From Gliomastix tumulicola (lineage: Eukaryota > Ascomycota > Sordariomycetes > Hypocreales > Bionectriaceae), in the NCBI GenBank assembly GCA_001599755.1, contig BCHX01000004.1, positions 2,852,001-2,916,000 of the forward strand: 64,000 bases of DNA. Reading direction: 5' to 3'. The position numbers and the translations under genes were made by a program. The notes below the pieces were generated by a model. That model was not told the DNA's origin, did not search any database, and worked only from the letters and a program-made list of their open reading frames with translations. Below are positions 35,475-46,133 of this stretch, piece after piece (the first letter of the stretch is position 1; every line of letters starts with the position of its first letter).

Positions 35475-37504
35475 TCTTGGTCAGAGTTACGGGACGTCGG
35501 GTTGCTTTTTGAGTCGCTTCGTCTCTCTCTCTCTTGGAGCGCCCACCGAGGATCGAGATGTACTCGTCTTTTTGAGTGTGATGACGGGTAGTTTGACAGA
35601 CCGTCATCTCCACCGAACTACAACAACAAAGTTGATACTGGACCGCAGGGCCAGGTCCCTCCTCTCGCTTTGAAGGCCATCCATCCGCATGTCGGACGTG
35701 GAACAAGAGCCATGACGGCCGCTTAGAGACAAGACAACTCAACTAGCGCAAAAGCAGGGCGAGCCTGGGCCGCCCCTCGCCCGCAGAACGGGCATCGACA
35801 GCAGACATCAGCATCAGCGGTTTGCCCGTCTGGACGTGACGCCGAATGTCGTTGGCCAGATCGCGGAGATTGAACAAGGGTTCTGGCGATCGAGAGGCAA
35901 AACCTCAGTGGGGATTGGGCGCTGGTTTTGGCTGGGCTTGTCTGGGCTTGTCTCCGCAGGATTGGAGCCGATGGTCGAAAGGTTTTCTTTTCGATGGCGA
36001 TCGATGGCTTAGCCCCAAGGTTTGCCTCGACGATCTCGCTGCGCTACGGAATCTAACGACCATCGGCATGACGCCGAGCTCGACCCCTGCTGTAGGTGCT
36101 GCTGAAGGCGGCTAGCGCTGCAGGCTTAGACCAGGGCAGCAGGAAGTGGTGCTTTGTCATGGAGAAGACGGCAATGTGAGTCGGGGGTTGCCAAACTGGA
36201 CTGACTTTCGAATGATTGGGTACTAAGGTACTAGTAGACAGACCGCTCAGGGTCTCAAAGTCTCATACTAGTAGTCTCACACAGGTCAGATTCCCACCGG
36301 GCCACTGCTTAATCTTGTTTCTCCTGCCTCGCTTTCGTCTGGCTTTTTGAGAGTTGAGAGTTGAGAGAAGGCAGACCAACTGACGACATAGCAGTGGCGA
36401 AATGTCACGGGCGTAAGACGGCCTGCCGTCATCCGCATCGGCACCGTCCCAGCAAACAGGATGATGGAACACGTATGTACGCTCCTGGATGCGCGAGTTC
36501 ATGGCAGGTCTAGACCGCAGTCCCGGAATGTAGTGCGAGGAATGCCAACCCAGCGAACCACGCTTCCGAGACCCTGGTCTTCTTGTCTTAGTGCCACGGC
36601 TGCGACCGACCGCATGACCTCAGCGACGGCGTTGCTCCCCATCCGACTTGAGACGACATTTCATACGATATGTATGTTTTGGGAACAACGCCGTCGGCGA
36701 GCACGAGACAGCCTGTGCTGCCTGAGAACGATATATCGTGTGGAACGGTGCGAGATCACCGATGGCCGGATATGAGGGCTACTTTCTATCTCGATGAGAT
36801 AGCACAGAGAGGCTGCATTTCGCTTCTTGTGCTACGTGCTGTGAGATCGCCTGTTCCGTTTGTGTACGACGGCAAGGAGCATGGGTCTTCTGTTGCCGGA
36901 GATTCCCATCCGACCACAGCGAGGTCCAATGGGAGAGAGTCTAGGGCGACATAGACACTCTACTCGCCCGAATAAGGCACCTATCTATCCCACAGGAGGG
37001 AAAGGCTGATTCTTGCTGTTGGTGTTCGATTGCGACGATGCTTCCCCCCAAAAAACACTCTCCCCCACAATTGGCTTTCGCACTGGCATCGGCGGATTGT
37101 TCGATGTTGAGGCGTTTGACATGTCGGTCTCCACCGCCGGCGTTTCGTTTCTTCACAGGGCTATCCATGGATGGAGGCAGAGCTGTCAGACCCGAGTGTT
37201 TCGGGAAGGATGAGGAAGTGCTCGCGATCCGTAGCCTACGAGAGGGAGTTGTGAATCGAGATGTTACTTGCTAGTAGGGGAGTTGAAGATGTTGAGGCAG
37301 CCAACTTCTGTGCTACCCTAGACAAGATGATGACATCGCCCCACTCTTATCGACAAAGAGAGCACCCCACCTCAATTTACGCGTTGAGAATCAAGATCGC
37401 GTCTCCCAGGTCACACAATATAATTTGTATCGAGACCACTCGACAGCGACTACGTCCATGCAACTCTGAGAGCTCTCTGCTGATCATAAAGGACGGGAGC
37501 TACC
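35475..37504. other. Divergent promoter region, LOV gene and NSE2
   Basis: 2.0 kb between two divergent start codons, with no supported gene. The LOV-proximal 530 bp carry three GATCGA motifs (separate entry). A TTGAGAG direct repeat occurs near 36349-36366. Confidence 0.5.
35551..36004 (-). promoter_or_regulatory. Three GATCGA light-response-like motifs upstream of LOV gene
   Basis: GATCGA occurs at 35551-35556, 35888-35893 and 35999-36004, that is about 77, 414 and 525 bp upstream of the LOV gene ATG, all three reading on the plus strand. GATCGA matches the core reported for White Collar complex binding at early light-induced Neurospora genes, including vvd. Chance would give far fewer than one in this length. 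No binding evidence is available. Confidence 0.45.
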
Positions 37505-38757
37505 ATGTCGCGCCGCCTGATCAGCCGCGGCGCGAGCCAACGCCACGGCAGGACCGCCGAGGATCGCACGAACCGCCATGCCACAACCACCACCACCACC
37601 ACCACCACTGCCGCCGTCGAGGACGTCGAGTACGAGGCGCCCTCATTCCCCCTCAACGAGCAGGCACGCGCCAAGCTCGGGGATCTCTCCCGCTCCCGCG
37701 AGACCGCCGACTACCAGAACCAGATGAAGGAGGCTCTGCGGAACCTGGGGCTCAGCGTCTACGATATCCAGGCGCGCCTGTTCGAGCGCCGCGAGCGCCT
37801 CGAGCAGCTGCGCAGGAGGAGAGAGGAGAAAGGGCAGGAGAAGTCGGCCGACGAGGAGCGCCTCGAGGCGCACATCAAAATGCTGGAGCAGCAGATTGGA
37901 CCGCTGACGGAGCAGTCGGAAGCGGCGGTCCGCCAGGTGATCGACCTGCGTGCCGACCTGGAGGAGGACGGCGCCATCCTTGGCCAGCTGTACACAAAGG
38001 CCGCGACGAGCAATCAGAACAGACAGGCGGAGGTGCAGAATCTCGAGCAGGAGCAGAAGGTTGTTGTGCAGGGCACCGTAAGCGAGCTCCACTCCGAGCG
38101 CGAAACCAGAAAGGAGAACTACGAGACGACAACACCATACCAGCGGTATGCGCTTGACAACGAATACATAGCCTTCAAGAAGCTATGGCACGATGGCCTT
38201 GCCGGTGATGACGGCCCTCCCTTACCCGACGCGTCAAAGTGGTTCCGGGCAGACGGGACGCCCGTGATGGGCATTTCTCTCGATCAGCTGGGCGGTGGAA
38301 ACGACAACGATGATTCGGATGACGACCTGGCCGTGGCACGAGAGGTCATCAGTGTCAACTGCCCGTTGACGCTGAGGCCGCTGGTGGAGCCTTATAGCAA
38401 CAGGAAATGCAAGCATACCTTCGAAAAGGCTGCAATACTAGAGTATCTCGCTAGTGGCCGCGAGATGCAGTGCCCCCAGACCGGATGCCCGGTGGTATGC
38501 CATGGCCCTTTGATTGAGCTCGAGCTGGAATTTCTAGGCAATGCTAACCGAAACTACAGCACTTCAAACAAACCGACATTCACACCGACTTCTATCTTGA
38601 CCAAGTTGTTCTGCGAAGGATACAACGGGCCAAGCAAAGCGCCCATAATCTCGACATGGACGTTGAATCGGACGACGATAACAACCGTGAGCAGTCAGTA
38701 ATTACCACGGGGCGGAGAGGGATGCAAGGCAGGCCGCTCAAAGCAGAGAGGGCTTAG
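37505..38757 (+). CDS. NSE2: SMC5/6 complex SUMO ligase, SP-RING type
   Basis: Two exons (37505-38494, 38560-38757) give 395 aa. Nse2/Mms21 is the SUMO E3 ligase docked on Smc5 in the Smc5/6 complex, acting in recombinational DNA repair. The N-terminal half is a long coiled coil (about 55-210) that should bind the Smc5 arm. The SP-RING is complete: Cys286, Cys302, His304, Cys323 and Cys328, in the pattern CPLT...CKHTFEKAA...CPQTGC. After the 65-bp intron, whose branch site GCTAAC is clear, the reading continues HFKQTDIHTDFYLDQVVLRR, which is the family's C-terminal helix, then an acidic MDVESDDD motif. Reading through the intron instead would end at 38701 with no conserved residues. A Thr run near residue 27 is variable sequence. 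Confidence 0.92.
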
Positions 38758-39119
38758 AGAGCCCTTGGAGCATCACGAGCTAGGCGTTAGCATCTATCTG
38801 CTACTTCTACCCGTCTGAAGACTAAGGTGAGATTCTCTACGACGGACAGCGCGAAAGCCTGGGGATGTCATTGACCAGTTTAATAGGTTATGTTATAGCG
38901 GTTTATAGCCACGCTTGCAGTGCCATGGTTCGGGCCGGCGCCGTCCTCGGGCACGGTCAGAGACCTGGCAAGACCCAAGGTCGAGCATATCTGAGTAAGA
39001 CCTTGACGACAGAAACCTATGTGCTTCTCATTGCATGGAGGCCTAGTCCATACTACGGAGACACGGCGGTAGCGCCTGATTGGTCCGTCATACATTGATG
39101 AACTACTGAGGTTGCAGGA

Positions 39120-39680
39120 TTTAAAGAAGGCCTCGCCTATCCAACCACTGGAATCTGCTAGACAGCCACGAAATGCCCCACAAAACCGAAAAGTGCCTAG
39201 CGCGGTACCTTTCCCTAAGTACCAACCCTCTAACAGCCGCCCGGCCTTCCAACGCTCTTGAGGGTAGAGCCCTTATAGACTTGATAGAAAGACCCCTCAT
39301 AAACCTGAGTGAAGCAGCCCGATTGAAGTAGCCCGATTGAAGCAGCCCGATTGAAGCAGCCCGATTGACAGACCCCTCGCAGACCTGATCGCAACAGCCC
39401 GGCTAACAGACCTCTCGCAGACCCCTCGCAGGCCTGATTGAGGCGGCCTGATTGAAGCAACCCGATTGAGGCAGCCTAATTAAAGCAGCCTAATTAAAGC
39501 AGCTCTATTGATTAAGGCAGCCCTCATGGACCTGATTGAAAGAGCCGTATTACTAGAAGTTGCAGCTTGAGTTATTTGATGTAAGTGGAAGTACCTAGGG
39601 CGAGGTACCTCAATTGAGATGTGGGGCATTTCGTGGCTGTCTAGCAGATTCCAGTGGTTGGATAGGCGAGGCCTTTAAAG
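39120..39680. mobile_element. MITE-like element with 56-bp perfect inverted repeats
   Basis: 39127-39182 and 39620-39675 are perfect inverted copies of 56 bp, starting AAGGCCTCGCC at the left end. Weaker inverted similarity continues inward, including GGTACC/TACC-rich segments near 39190-39225 and 39585-39612. Just outside, TTTAAAG occurs on both sides (39120-39126 and 39674-39680) and could be a target duplication with a TTAA core. Because TTTAAA is itself a palindrome, that is uncertain. The roughly 440-bp interior is filled with degenerate 14-bp repeats and encodes no transposase, so it would be non-autonomous. Confidence 0.6.
39307..39368. repeat. 14-bp tandem repeat inside the inverted-repeat element
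   Basis: About four near-identical copies of the 14-mer GATTGAAGCAGCCC occur in a row. Degenerate copies, such as TAATTAAAGCAGCC, continue to about 39560. Because 14 is not a multiple of 3, the 76-codon minus-strand frame across them rotates through three frames; I take it as a by-product, not a gene. Confidence 0.85.
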
Positions 39681-40035
39681 AACTGTGGCACGATAGTCTG
39701 AATCTCCATGTGTCGGATCACGACGGACATAAAATAGCCGTCGATGCTGAAACAAGACGTACTGGGCGTCAGCCGTTGGCGGAGATCACACAGCATAGAT
39801 CTAAATTTTTCTGACAGGAAGAATATACTGCAAGATGGCGATGAGCCATTGCTGTGTACTGGCGAGTTCTCGCCGTCTAAGCGCGTGATCCTATTACATC
39901 TTGGTGGTACATTGAAGATATCCTCTGGCAGGGACTATCCTCCCGTGATGGTACACTTCACACATCCCCAGTAGCCGACCGAGGGCCGCACATAGGCTCA
40001 AAACACAGAGCATCGGAGCCCTGCACACCACCCCC

Positions 40036-40959
40036 TCACGCCTGATCCTTCCTCACAGCAAAGAAGTAATTCCCAATCTTCTCGCTGCCCTGGACCTCCC
40101 TCCACCCGACACCGGGGACATACACAACGCCCATGACCCGGGGGCTGTTCCACCCCTGGCCGGCGAAGAACCCGCGCAGCTCGTCATCGTTGATGTACTT
40201 GTGCCAGTCGTGCGTGCCCCGGGGCACGATGCGCAGCAGATCCTCGGCGATGAGATTCGTCGTGAACCAGCTCGTCCAGGTGCGCGCAATGGTGCTCATG
40301 ACGAGCCAACCCCCGGGCTTCACAAACGGATACACCTTCTGCAGGAACGCCGCCGGCCGGTCGACGTGCTCGAGGACCTCGAACACCGACACGATGTCGT
40401 GCGCCTCGCCGCCGTCGTCCTCGGGCACAGGCACCTCCTCGATCGAGCACTGGCGGTAGCGCAGCTTGGCCGCGAGCGCGGGATCCCGGCGGGCGTGCGC
40501 CCTGGCGACGGCGAGGACCTCGGGCGTGGGGTCGATGGCGGTGACGCTGGCCGTGGAGGGCAGGCGGGCGGCGCTCTCGGCGAAGATGCCGCCGCCGCAG
40601 CCGATGTCGAGGTACGAGAGCGGGTGATGCGCGGGCCGCGGGTCGGGCTGGGAGGCGAGGCAGGCGTTGATGAAGTCGTGGCGGAGGGGGTTCATGAGAT
40701 GGAGGAGGCGGGAGGAGCCGTGCGGGTCCCACCACTCGGAGGCGAGGGCGTTGAAGTGCGAGACCTCGTCAGGGTTGACGGAGGAGGAGGAGGAGGAGGA
40801 GGAGGTTGTCGAGGAGTGCCATCTTGCATGTGGCCGTGGCACCACCGATACGCCGCGAATCTGTGACGAAGGGTGGGCCAATCGCAGACCTTTGCCGGGA
40901 GCCGTTTTGCTGATGCTCGTAATTAGTACCCGTACGCAGGGCCGGCCGAGGGAGGCCAT
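40036..40959 (-). CDS. COQ3: Ubiquinone biosynthesis O-methyltransferase, mitochondrial
   Basis: Single exon, 307 aa from the chosen ATG. Coq3 performs both O-methylations of ubiquinone synthesis on the matrix face of the inner membrane. The N-terminus from MASLGRPCVRVLITSISK to about residue 50 is basic, Ser-rich and free of acids, a typical mitochondrial presequence. A Ser run and VNPDEVSHFNALASEWWDP open the enzyme. SAM motif I (YLDIGCGGG, about 116-124), VFEVLEHV, and the family-specific NLIAEDLLRIVPRGTHDWHKYI follow. The end is GNYFFAVRKDQA. The frame is open to an in-frame ATG at 41130, which would add 57 residues with several acids; the downstream ATG gives the better targeting signal and is preferred. 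Confidence 0.93.
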   Translation of the reverse strand: MASLGRPCVRVLITSISKTAPGKGLRLAHPSSQIRGVSVVPRPHARWHSSTTSSSSSSSSVNPDEVSHFNALASEWWDPHGSSRLLHLMNPLRHDFINACLASQPDPRPAHHPLSYLDIGCGGGIFAESAARLPSTASVTAIDPTPEVLAVARAHARRDPALAAKLRYRQCSIEEVPVPEDDGGEAHDIVSVFEVLEHVDRPAAFLQKVYPFVKPGGWLVMSTIARTWTSWFTTNLIAEDLLRIVPRGTHDWHKYINDDELRGFFAGQGWNSPRVMGVVYVPGVGWREVQGSEKIGNYFFAVRKDQA

Positions 40960-41907
40960 GGTGATGGCGTTGAGATGCGCGCACAGCTTCGAAGCACAGA
41001 GAGCTTTCGGTCGATGTTCGAAAGCTTCCGAGTTGCGGGTCACTTTTTGGGGGAGATCTCTAACTGTGGGGTCGGCTGACAAAGCATGACTGGGCAGCCT
41101 CAAGCGGTTCAGCGCTCCAGAGCCAGACATTTCGTTTTGTCAGTGACCAGTCAGCAAGCACATGAATAATGGCGCATTTCTGGACCTGTGCCCAGTCGCA
41201 AACCCTAGAGAGAGTCTCGCCGACCAATAGAAGATGGTCAAAATGAGAAACAATGGCTCGTTCGCGCGCGGCATCAGACAGGGTTCCTTGTGACGAGGCC
41301 GAGCGACTCGGGATCTGTTCACCAAGCCGCATGGTTAGCCGCAAGCAAAGACGCCGAGGTATGTTCACAGGTCAGCGCCAATACCCACACTACTGCGACT
41401 CAGGACGTGCTCGGCGTCATTTAGGTAAGTGATTAATTCAGCGCGCGCGCGCGGTATGGCGAGCCGCGGGGTTCGGCGGTCTTCTGAGTTCCATGCCAAT
41501 CCACGGCCGTTCGCTAGCTCGGCTCTGGTTCCCTATAGGCAGGGAAGGGAAGCAAGTATCCGTACAAAAGGCGCCGCTGGACGCCAATTGAGTTGGTCGC
41601 AGAAGAATACCATTAGCATTTGCCATTTTTTATACAAGTAACATACTCACTGCATTTGTGACGGGTCTGTTTCTTGGGATCTGGAAGTTGCCTCATCAGG
41701 AAAACGCATTTTGCGATCTGCTTTGCTCCTCTGCAAAATTACCCCACCATCAGCCGTTGAATCCCGCGCTGCCCTTCTGAAAGGGCATTTGCTAGCGAGG
41801 GGCCCAAGTTGCTAACCTCCCGGTCTTCCTCTTCTTACCGACCACGACCACAACCACAACTCTCTCTTTCTCTCTCTCTTCCTCACAGCCCTTCCCACAC
41901 ATTAGCC
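40960..41907. other. Divergent promoter, COQ3 and RIB3
   Basis: 950 bp between divergent start codons. It contains a GC alternation at about 41440-41451 and a CT-rich leader just before RIB3 (41860-41885). No gene is seen apart from the possible N-terminal extension of COQ3. Confidence 0.5.
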
Positions 41908-42694
41908 ATGCCGTCCACCGACATCGACGAGAGTCAATTCGACTCCATCCCCTCATGCATTGAGGCCTTCCGTACGTGAACCCCGCGTGCTCCGGGCTCT
42001 CTCTCTCTCTCTCTGACTCACATGTGACTGACCGCACGCGCGCGCTCGCTCTCCAGGAAACGGCGAGTTCCTCGTCGTGCTCGACGACCCGTCCCGCGAG
42101 AACGAAGCAGACCTCATCATCGCCGCCGAGTCGGTCACGACGCAGCAGATGGGCTTCATGGTCCGCCACTCGTCCGGCCTCATCTGCGCGCCAATCACGC
42201 CCGCCCGCGCCGCCCAGCTCCAGCTGCCGCAGATGGTCGCCCGCTCCGAGGACCCGCGCGGCACCGCCTACACCGTCTCCGTCGACGCCGCCGACGAGAG
42301 CGTCACCACGGGCATCAGCGCCCACGACCGCGCCCTCACCTGCCGCGTCCTCGCCGACGGGGACGCCCGGGTCGACAGCCTGCGCCGCCCGGGCCACGTC
42401 TTCCCGCTCGAGGCCCGCCCCGGCGGCGTCCGCTTCCGGCGCGGGCACACCGAGGCCGCCGTCGAGTTCTGCCGTCTGGCCGGCAAGGTGGAGGCGGGCG
42501 TCATCTGCGAGATTGTCGACGACGGGGACATCGTGCCCGGCCAGGCGCTTCACTCGGGCCCGGACATGCTGAGGGGCGAGGACTGCATCGCCTTCGGCCG
42601 GAAATGGGGCATCAAGGTCTGCACCATCGCGGCCCTCGTCGACTACGTGGAGAAGACCGAGGGCAAGCTCCACGTGAACGGCTCCAGCTCGTAG
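41908..42694 (+). CDS. RIB3: 3,4-dihydroxy-2-butanone 4-phosphate synthase
   Basis: Two exons (41908-41971, 42057-42694) give 233 aa. It converts ribulose 5-phosphate to the four-carbon precursor of riboflavin plus formate, in the cytosol, with Mg2+. The signature DDPSRENEADLIIAAE (about 31-46) holds the acidic metal ligands. Next come MVRHSSGLICAPI, TGISAHDRALT, RRPGHVFPLEARPGGV and RRGHTEAAVEFC, with the metal-binding His. It is the monofunctional fungal form: the C-terminus stops after VDYVEKTEGKLHVNG with no GTP-cyclohydrolase II domain. The 85-bp intron restores CIEAFRNGEFLVVLD. A CT microsatellite lies at the start of the intron. A 345-codon antisense frame is a GC shadow. Confidence 0.95.
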
Positions 42695-43143
42695 TCTGTC
42701 TGCTGCAAACATCCCCGGGATGCTCTGCTCGACCCTGGTTGGCAGACGCGGGTTGGTTAGGAAGGCGTGGTCTCGGCGTTCTGGCTTGAATTGAACTTTT
42801 GTGATATACTTGGCATAGTCTCCTCTCACTTCTCGGACGACACACAGAGCTTTTTTTGCCTTTTTTCGAATATATAAAAGTTGGGACTTAGCTGTCCGAT
42901 GGCTCGAGCAGATGAGCCCTCGTTATTTACATTCTGCCATCGCTCCTGTGAGAGCGTAGAGAAACTGCTTCATTAAATCAAAGAGGTGTGTGCTCGCTTC
43001 CAGCACATGAACGCCATGTGCAAACCCAGGAACACCGCACCAACCCAGGGAGATGTACAAACTCAATTCTAACCATGGACCCGATCCACCATTTGAAAGT
43101 CAACCAACAACACCCGCCCTATTGAATCCCGCAAGCTGGAGAG
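42695..43143. other. Convergent 3' region, RIB3 and ataxin-10 homologue
   Basis: 450 bp between converging stop codons, with T-rich and AT-rich stretches around 42850-42985. Nothing else seen. Confidence 0.5.
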
Positions 43144-46133
43144 CTACATGAAGTCGTCCTCAACCTTTTCACTCATTTTGAGGACCTCCGTGGCCCTCAA
43201 GAGCTCGTCAATATCTGGAACACGCTCAGGATCTACCGCAGGCACAGCAGGGGCGTCACTCTTTGACCGAACCTGCACCTTGACATCCCCTTCGACCCCG
43301 TCCACCCTCAGCGTGGACACTGTCGTGCCCCCGGGGGGCGGCTTCAGATGTGGCGATGGGCCGAAGGTGACGATATGGCGAATGAAAGAGTTGGCCGTCT
43401 CGCAGCCATCTAGCAGCCACTTCAGACAGATGGTGACCCGTTCTTTTGCAAACGGATTGTGATCATCGTAAGCACAGCAGTTAAGCAGAGGCACCATGCC
43501 GTTCCACTGCACAATTTGTTTCTGGACAGCAGCGTTCCCGGGACTGTTCTTGCCCGGCGGCGGTTGGAGCAGTGTAGCGAGGATAGTAAAGATCTGCCCC
43601 TTGATCCCACTCCACGGGAACCTGTATGCTGGATCCTGTGAGGGAGGCGGAGGGGGCGGCGAAGCTGAGCCCCCGTCGTTTGCTGAGTAGGGGCGTTCAA
43701 TCATATTATGACTGAAGTCACCCTGTCCTTGCTTCTTGGGGAGTTCAACTAGCTGCTTCTTGGGAATGGCAGCCTCCAGAGCGTTGAGGATGACCAGCAA
43801 ATCGTAGACTGCTTCCCATCCAATGAGCTCGGCCCTCATGCTGATAATCTCGGCGGCAGTGGTGAGGAAGTCAAGGTACTGGGCCAAGCCATCCCGCGCC
43901 CGTTCCATATCCCAGCTGTCAACCGGGAACTCGGACGCATCGCATTGGCCCTCTCGAATCTGTGCCTGAATGTGCATGAGAGCGGCGCACTCGGGCACAA
44001 TTCTCGTCCGGAAATGAGCAAAGAAGAAGTGCATGAGTTTGATGTCCTTAGTAGCAGACTCGCCATCTTTCGAACCCTGGCCAGAGGGCGTAGTCGGCGA
44101 GGCATTGACGCGAGCGCGGAACATGTGGTTGACAAGACGGAGAAGAACCGTCTGCGCTGGCGAGATGATATCTTTGGGGATCCGCAAGCAGCTCCACGCA
44201 TAAGGTATCAGAGCGCTGTGGTGGATGGCTTCGACGATCTGGGTCGTGACCTGGAAGATGAGGGATTGCTCCTCCTTCTCCCATACTGCAATAAACACGA
44301 GCATCTCCCGTAGAAGGCTCCTCCCGCATTCGAGTCCAAGGAACATGCGGCAACGCGTCTTTTGCAGATTCTCGCCTGCTCGAGTGAGGCCCGAGCCAGC
44401 GTTGTCCAGGATGCACGATTTGACAATCATATGTAACGCCTCGATCTGCTTAGGATCCAGGATGTTGGGGATCTCCGTGAGAAGCCCTGTCAACGGGCCG
44501 TCCCCATAAGAATCATCGTCGTCTACCTCGTCATCGTCCAATAGATCATCCGCATAATCATGGTCATAGTCATGATGGTGATGGTGGTGATCATGGTGGT
44601 GGTGATGCGGGCAGCCGGGGTCGTGCTCATCATCGTCGTGATCGTGTGTATGTCCGTCGTCGTCGTCATGGTCGTGAATATGGTCATGGTGGTGTTCTTC
44701 ATCATCCTGATCATGCCGACATCCGTGGCAGTCGGGGCAATGATCATGGTCCGAAAAATCATGTTCAGCAACAACCGAGGGTGGTGAGTTGCCACGGTAT
44801 GGGTGGCGATGGAGGATGTTCTGCTTGCAGTGATCTAGTCGTGCGTTCGCGACCTCGGTAGTAGGCATGCCGATGACAATAGCATCGTGGTTAGGGTCTC
44901 TAGCTCTGAGCCACCATGTATCGATCTCTCTCGACACTCGCCCGTAAACTCGGTCTTGCTCAAATTTGTCCGTCTCGTCAGGCTTCCAGACTGGGCTGAT
45001 CTTGTCGTCTTTGCTATTCGGTTGATCCATACCACCGGGAACCATGCCATCTGGTAACCAGTTCCAGGCTAGGGGTCTGATGGGTGCTAGGTTTCCAGGA
45101 GGCTTGTCGGCGTGGTTCTCGGCATAGTCCTTAAGAAGAGCCCTCGCCGTGTCGCACATTCTCGAGTTACGGTCAAGCCAGTGCTGAGTCTGTTGCTTTG
45201 CCACATCAGGCCGGAAGCCAGACCCGTCACCGATGCTACTGTCGGGCTGGGAATATGTGTCGTCTTCATCGAAGAGCACGTCAAACCAGAAGGACATCTT
45301 ATTTCTGTCGTGCTTCGCAGTCCAGTTGTGGGCTTGCTGTAGCGAGGTCACGAGCAGCTTCTTATCTGGTGAAAATAATCAGCGTCTTCTGGGGAGCCAT
45401 CGACACCCTTGGGATCTCGGTGCCGCGAGCTGGCAAGATACTCACAGTGCTCAGTGATTTCCGTCAGCTTTTGCCGCTGGACCTCGTCCAAAATCTCACC
45501 GTCATAACCTTTACTCGTGACGTTGACGCAGAGAATAATGGTCTGATAAACCATTTGATCGAAGTGGACGGCGGCACAGACGTCCTGAGGAACTTCCGGT
45601 TCCGCATTCACAAGCATATTCCTTGCTATATGCATGAGCTTGATCAAGGTGGTGAGGTCCTCCTTGATGCTGGCATGATTCATGACGATCAAGGCGGTGC
45701 TTTCCTGCGGCGTCACCCCCTTGTCCGGATCATTCAAGCTCGATAATGGGCCTACAGAACGGCTGGTTAGGGTGGGAATAGCGGCAGCGAAGATCCTAGT
45801 GAGCCAGATCCATATGGAGACGTTGCAGGACAAGGCTTCTCTGCGGAAGGCGGGGATGGGTAAGCACACATCTGTGACCTTGCAATGATCAGAACATATT
45901 TACCGTGACTTTCTGCACGTGTGCGTCTTCTCAAGCGTCTTGGTGATCAAAGACTGGACTTTGGCCGTGGTCAAGGGCCCCATTGGGGGAGAGTGAGTGT
46001 AGTGGCCCTCGAGGCAGATGAGGGCGGCCGCGAAAGCCCTCTCCTCAATGGTTTCGTCGTGTTGAAGAGGCTCCCCTTTCTCCGACAGGACGATGGCGTC
46101 AGGGTCGTGAGCTTCCACGTTTTGGGCGTCCAT
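43144..46133 (-). CDS. Ataxin-10 homologue (CTR86 type)
   Basis: Three exons (45904-46133, 45446-45840, 43144-45365) give 948 aa. The family is an ARM-repeat-like helical protein; yeast Ctr86 is its named member and its molecular role is poorly known. The clearest match is the C-terminal ataxin-10 domain near residues 830-870 (GMVPLLNCCAYDDHNPFAKERVTICLK split by short variable residues, then WLLDGCETA). Helical repeats such as LIFQVTTQIVEAIHHSALIPYAW lie before it. An insert of about 70 residues (about 408-477) is almost entirely His and Asp with a few Cys. Introns of 63 and 80 bp were set by phase. The first joins KTHTCRKS to REALSCNVSIWIWL; the second joins LTEITEH to YKKLLVTSL. Family assignment is by recall. 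Confidence 0.8.

Larger units (their letters stand above)
38758..40035. other. Intergenic region holding an inverted-repeat element
   Basis: 1.28 kb between NSE2 and COQ3. Outside the 39120-39680 element I see no gene. Short frames on either side have no recognisable similarity. Confidence 0.5.

Noticed and set aside
39230..39460. 76-codon frame inside the inverted-repeat element
   Set aside because: It is produced by 14-bp tandem repeats cycling through three frames and has no independent coding evidence.
39307..39560. Spaced short repeats that might suggest a CRISPR array
   Set aside because: Units are contiguous 14-mers without spacers in a eukaryotic genome; it is a tandem repeat.
41792..42829. 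345-codon minus-strand frame
   Set aside because: Antisense to RIB3, including its intron and flanks; the GC-skew codons explain it.
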